A DNA stretch of 29,096 nucleotides, taken from positions 72,906 to 102,001 of the forward strand of contig BMAT01007929.1 of assembly GCA_019649035.1 (NCBI GenBank), written 5' to 3'. Positions 28,204-29,096 of the stretch are shown here, in pieces (position 1 is the first letter of the stretch; the number at the start of each line of letters is the position of its first letter). The position numbers were made by a program, and so were the translations under genes. This stretch comes from Elysia marginata. Taxonomy: Eukaryota; Mollusca; Gastropoda; Plakobranchidae. The notes below the pieces were generated by a model that did no database searches, was not told the DNA's origin, and saw nothing but the letters and a program-made list of their open reading frames with translations.

Positions 28204-28232
28204 GAAACTGAAGTGAAAGTGAAACTGAAAGT
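28204..28232 (+). promoter_or_regulatory. ISRE/IRF-like GAAA-NN array
   Basis: Five successive GAA-starting units (GAAACT, GAAGT, GAAAGT, GAAACT, GAAAGT) fit the GAAANNGAAA pattern bound by IRF proteins. A CCAAT pentamer lies 14 bases upstream at about 28190. No gene start is seen downstream in the window. A short degenerate microsatellite is the alternative. Confidence 0.4.
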
Positions 28233-28739
28233 ATGTGTATGCTTAGGCCTACAAGTCCATTTATAGACATATATCTCCATAAACTTTCTGAGCACGGTGC
28301 TCTATGAACAAAGCACTGTGGTAAGAAAAAAGTGCTATCCAAGCGTAGATCTATTCCTAGTTTCAAATCCAGGTGATTAGATAATGATTAAGAGAATAAA
28401 GTACAAAACGAGTGCAAACATAGAACTACATTTCTCAATGATTAAAATACCAGAACTTTGCCTATCAAACCTAAACATCGGTAGATCTAATTACTCTTAT
28501 GAATGATCAGGACCAGATTCAGATCAAGCATAATTATTAAAGAAGTTGCTGGACACATAGATACAAATAACAACGATGTAAGTAAAAATTTCTTTATAAA
28601 TTGAAGGACAAGATAATCCAATGTATGCAGGATCTAGATTTAGATTTATACTAAGCCAAACAATGACTTGTTAGAGATTCATAATAGACAGTAAGAAAAT
28701 AGCGTAAATTAATAGACATCATCATGCACCAAATCTGAC
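28233..28739. other. Intergenic, nothing recognised
   Basis: AT-rich with TAGATCTA-type palindromes at about 28348, 28483 and 28632. No gene or bounded element. Confidence 0.6.
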
Positions 28740-29000
28740 ATGGTAGATTGATCCCTAGTAAGAATCTTGTTACAGTGCTATTCTTTTTTTTTTTTTCAAA
28801 ATTAAATGCTCTCTTTCCATATAGAATGCTTTCACCTAGCTCTAAATTGTACATATAGATCAAATAAGTACACCAATTCATTGTTTAAATTTGCAAGCTT
28901 TAGTTCAGGAGCTCTAAATTGAAGGGCTGCTCTACTATTTGATTTTTTGAATATTGCTTTAATTAATACATGTATTTGATTGAAGTGGCACATTTCCATC
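28740..29000 (+). repeat. Dispersed repeat C, copy 2
   Basis: Shares TAGAATGCTTTCACC, TTGCAAGCTTTAGTTCAGGAGCTC and TAAATTGAAGGGCTGC with 8240-8480. It ends near GAAGTGGCACATTTCC, which hints at a GTGGCAC-type terminus. Confidence 0.55.
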
Positions 29001-29052
29001 ATTCTCAGTTCTAGCAATTATCTAGAGTTAGAAGATTGAATGTAACCAATAT

Positions 29053-29054
<2 letters not shown>

Positions 29055-29096
<42 letters not shown>
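29055..29096. repeat. (TC)n microsatellite, cut by window end
   Basis: At least 21 perfect TC units reach the last base. Confidence 0.97.

Noticed and set aside
1..29096. CRISPR array, bacterial operon, phage or viral insertion
   Set aside because: No spaced identical repeats, no compact ORF arrangement, no capsid or polymerase motifs. The window has spliced eukaryotic gene structure.

Overview
This is an AT-rich eukaryotic nuclear window carrying one complete intron-rich protein gene among many transposon remnants. All 16 inferred introns are GT-AG. The DNA is littered with short palindromes of the TAGATCTA and TAGGCCTA type and with small inverted-repeat elements. That texture, plus a tRNA-type SINE with the central sequence I associate with molluscs, suggests a marine invertebrate, most likely a gastropod mollusc. 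The taxon is an inference. No bacterial features are present.

The gene is on the + strand from the ATG at 1716 to the TGA at 24797-24799. Seventeen coding exons join with consistent phase into 2,103 nt, or 700 residues. The product is a SENP1/SENP2-type SUMO protease (Ulp1 family, peptidase family C48). The C-terminal ~220 residues are the catalytic domain, with His590, Asp607, Cys658 and the oxyanion Gln652 at family spacing. The N-terminal half has an amphipathic start and a bipartite nuclear signal like SENP2, the conserved RERExYRQLL patch, a Ser run, a textbook SUMO-interacting motif and a charged helical linker. It probably descends from the ancestor of both vertebrate genes.

Layout: 1-585 is a higher-order GAT-type trinucleotide repeat that is also one long Asp-rich open frame. 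586-1715 is 5' flank or UTR with a structured inverted repeat and an upstream ORF overlapping the start codon. 1829-8978 is a 7.15-kb first intron with a GGGGTGCCAC-ended MITE, a 1.5-kb element with an 8-bp target duplication, diverged local duplications and ACGT-centred palindromes. Introns 2-16 hold an internally deleted second copy of the 1.5-kb family, a perfect 87-bp tandem duplication that looks like a doubled cryptic exon, a TTAA-flanked MITE, a clean 847-bp hAT-type element with perfect 8-bp target duplication, and a deleted piggyBac-type transposase pseudogene. 24800 to about 25105 is the 3' UTR. The remaining 4 kb has no gene I can support, but holds a SINE, a strong hairpin repeat, AP-1-like and ISRE-like motif clusters, and a terminal (TC)n microsatellite.

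There is one functional gene, so no operon or pathway neighbourhood to interpret. The main biology is a SUMO protease whose introns record several DNA-transposon invasions, with a few places (exon 3 acceptor, duplicated unit in intron 7, upstream ORF) where alternative processing or translation is plausible. I found no convincing new molecular system.
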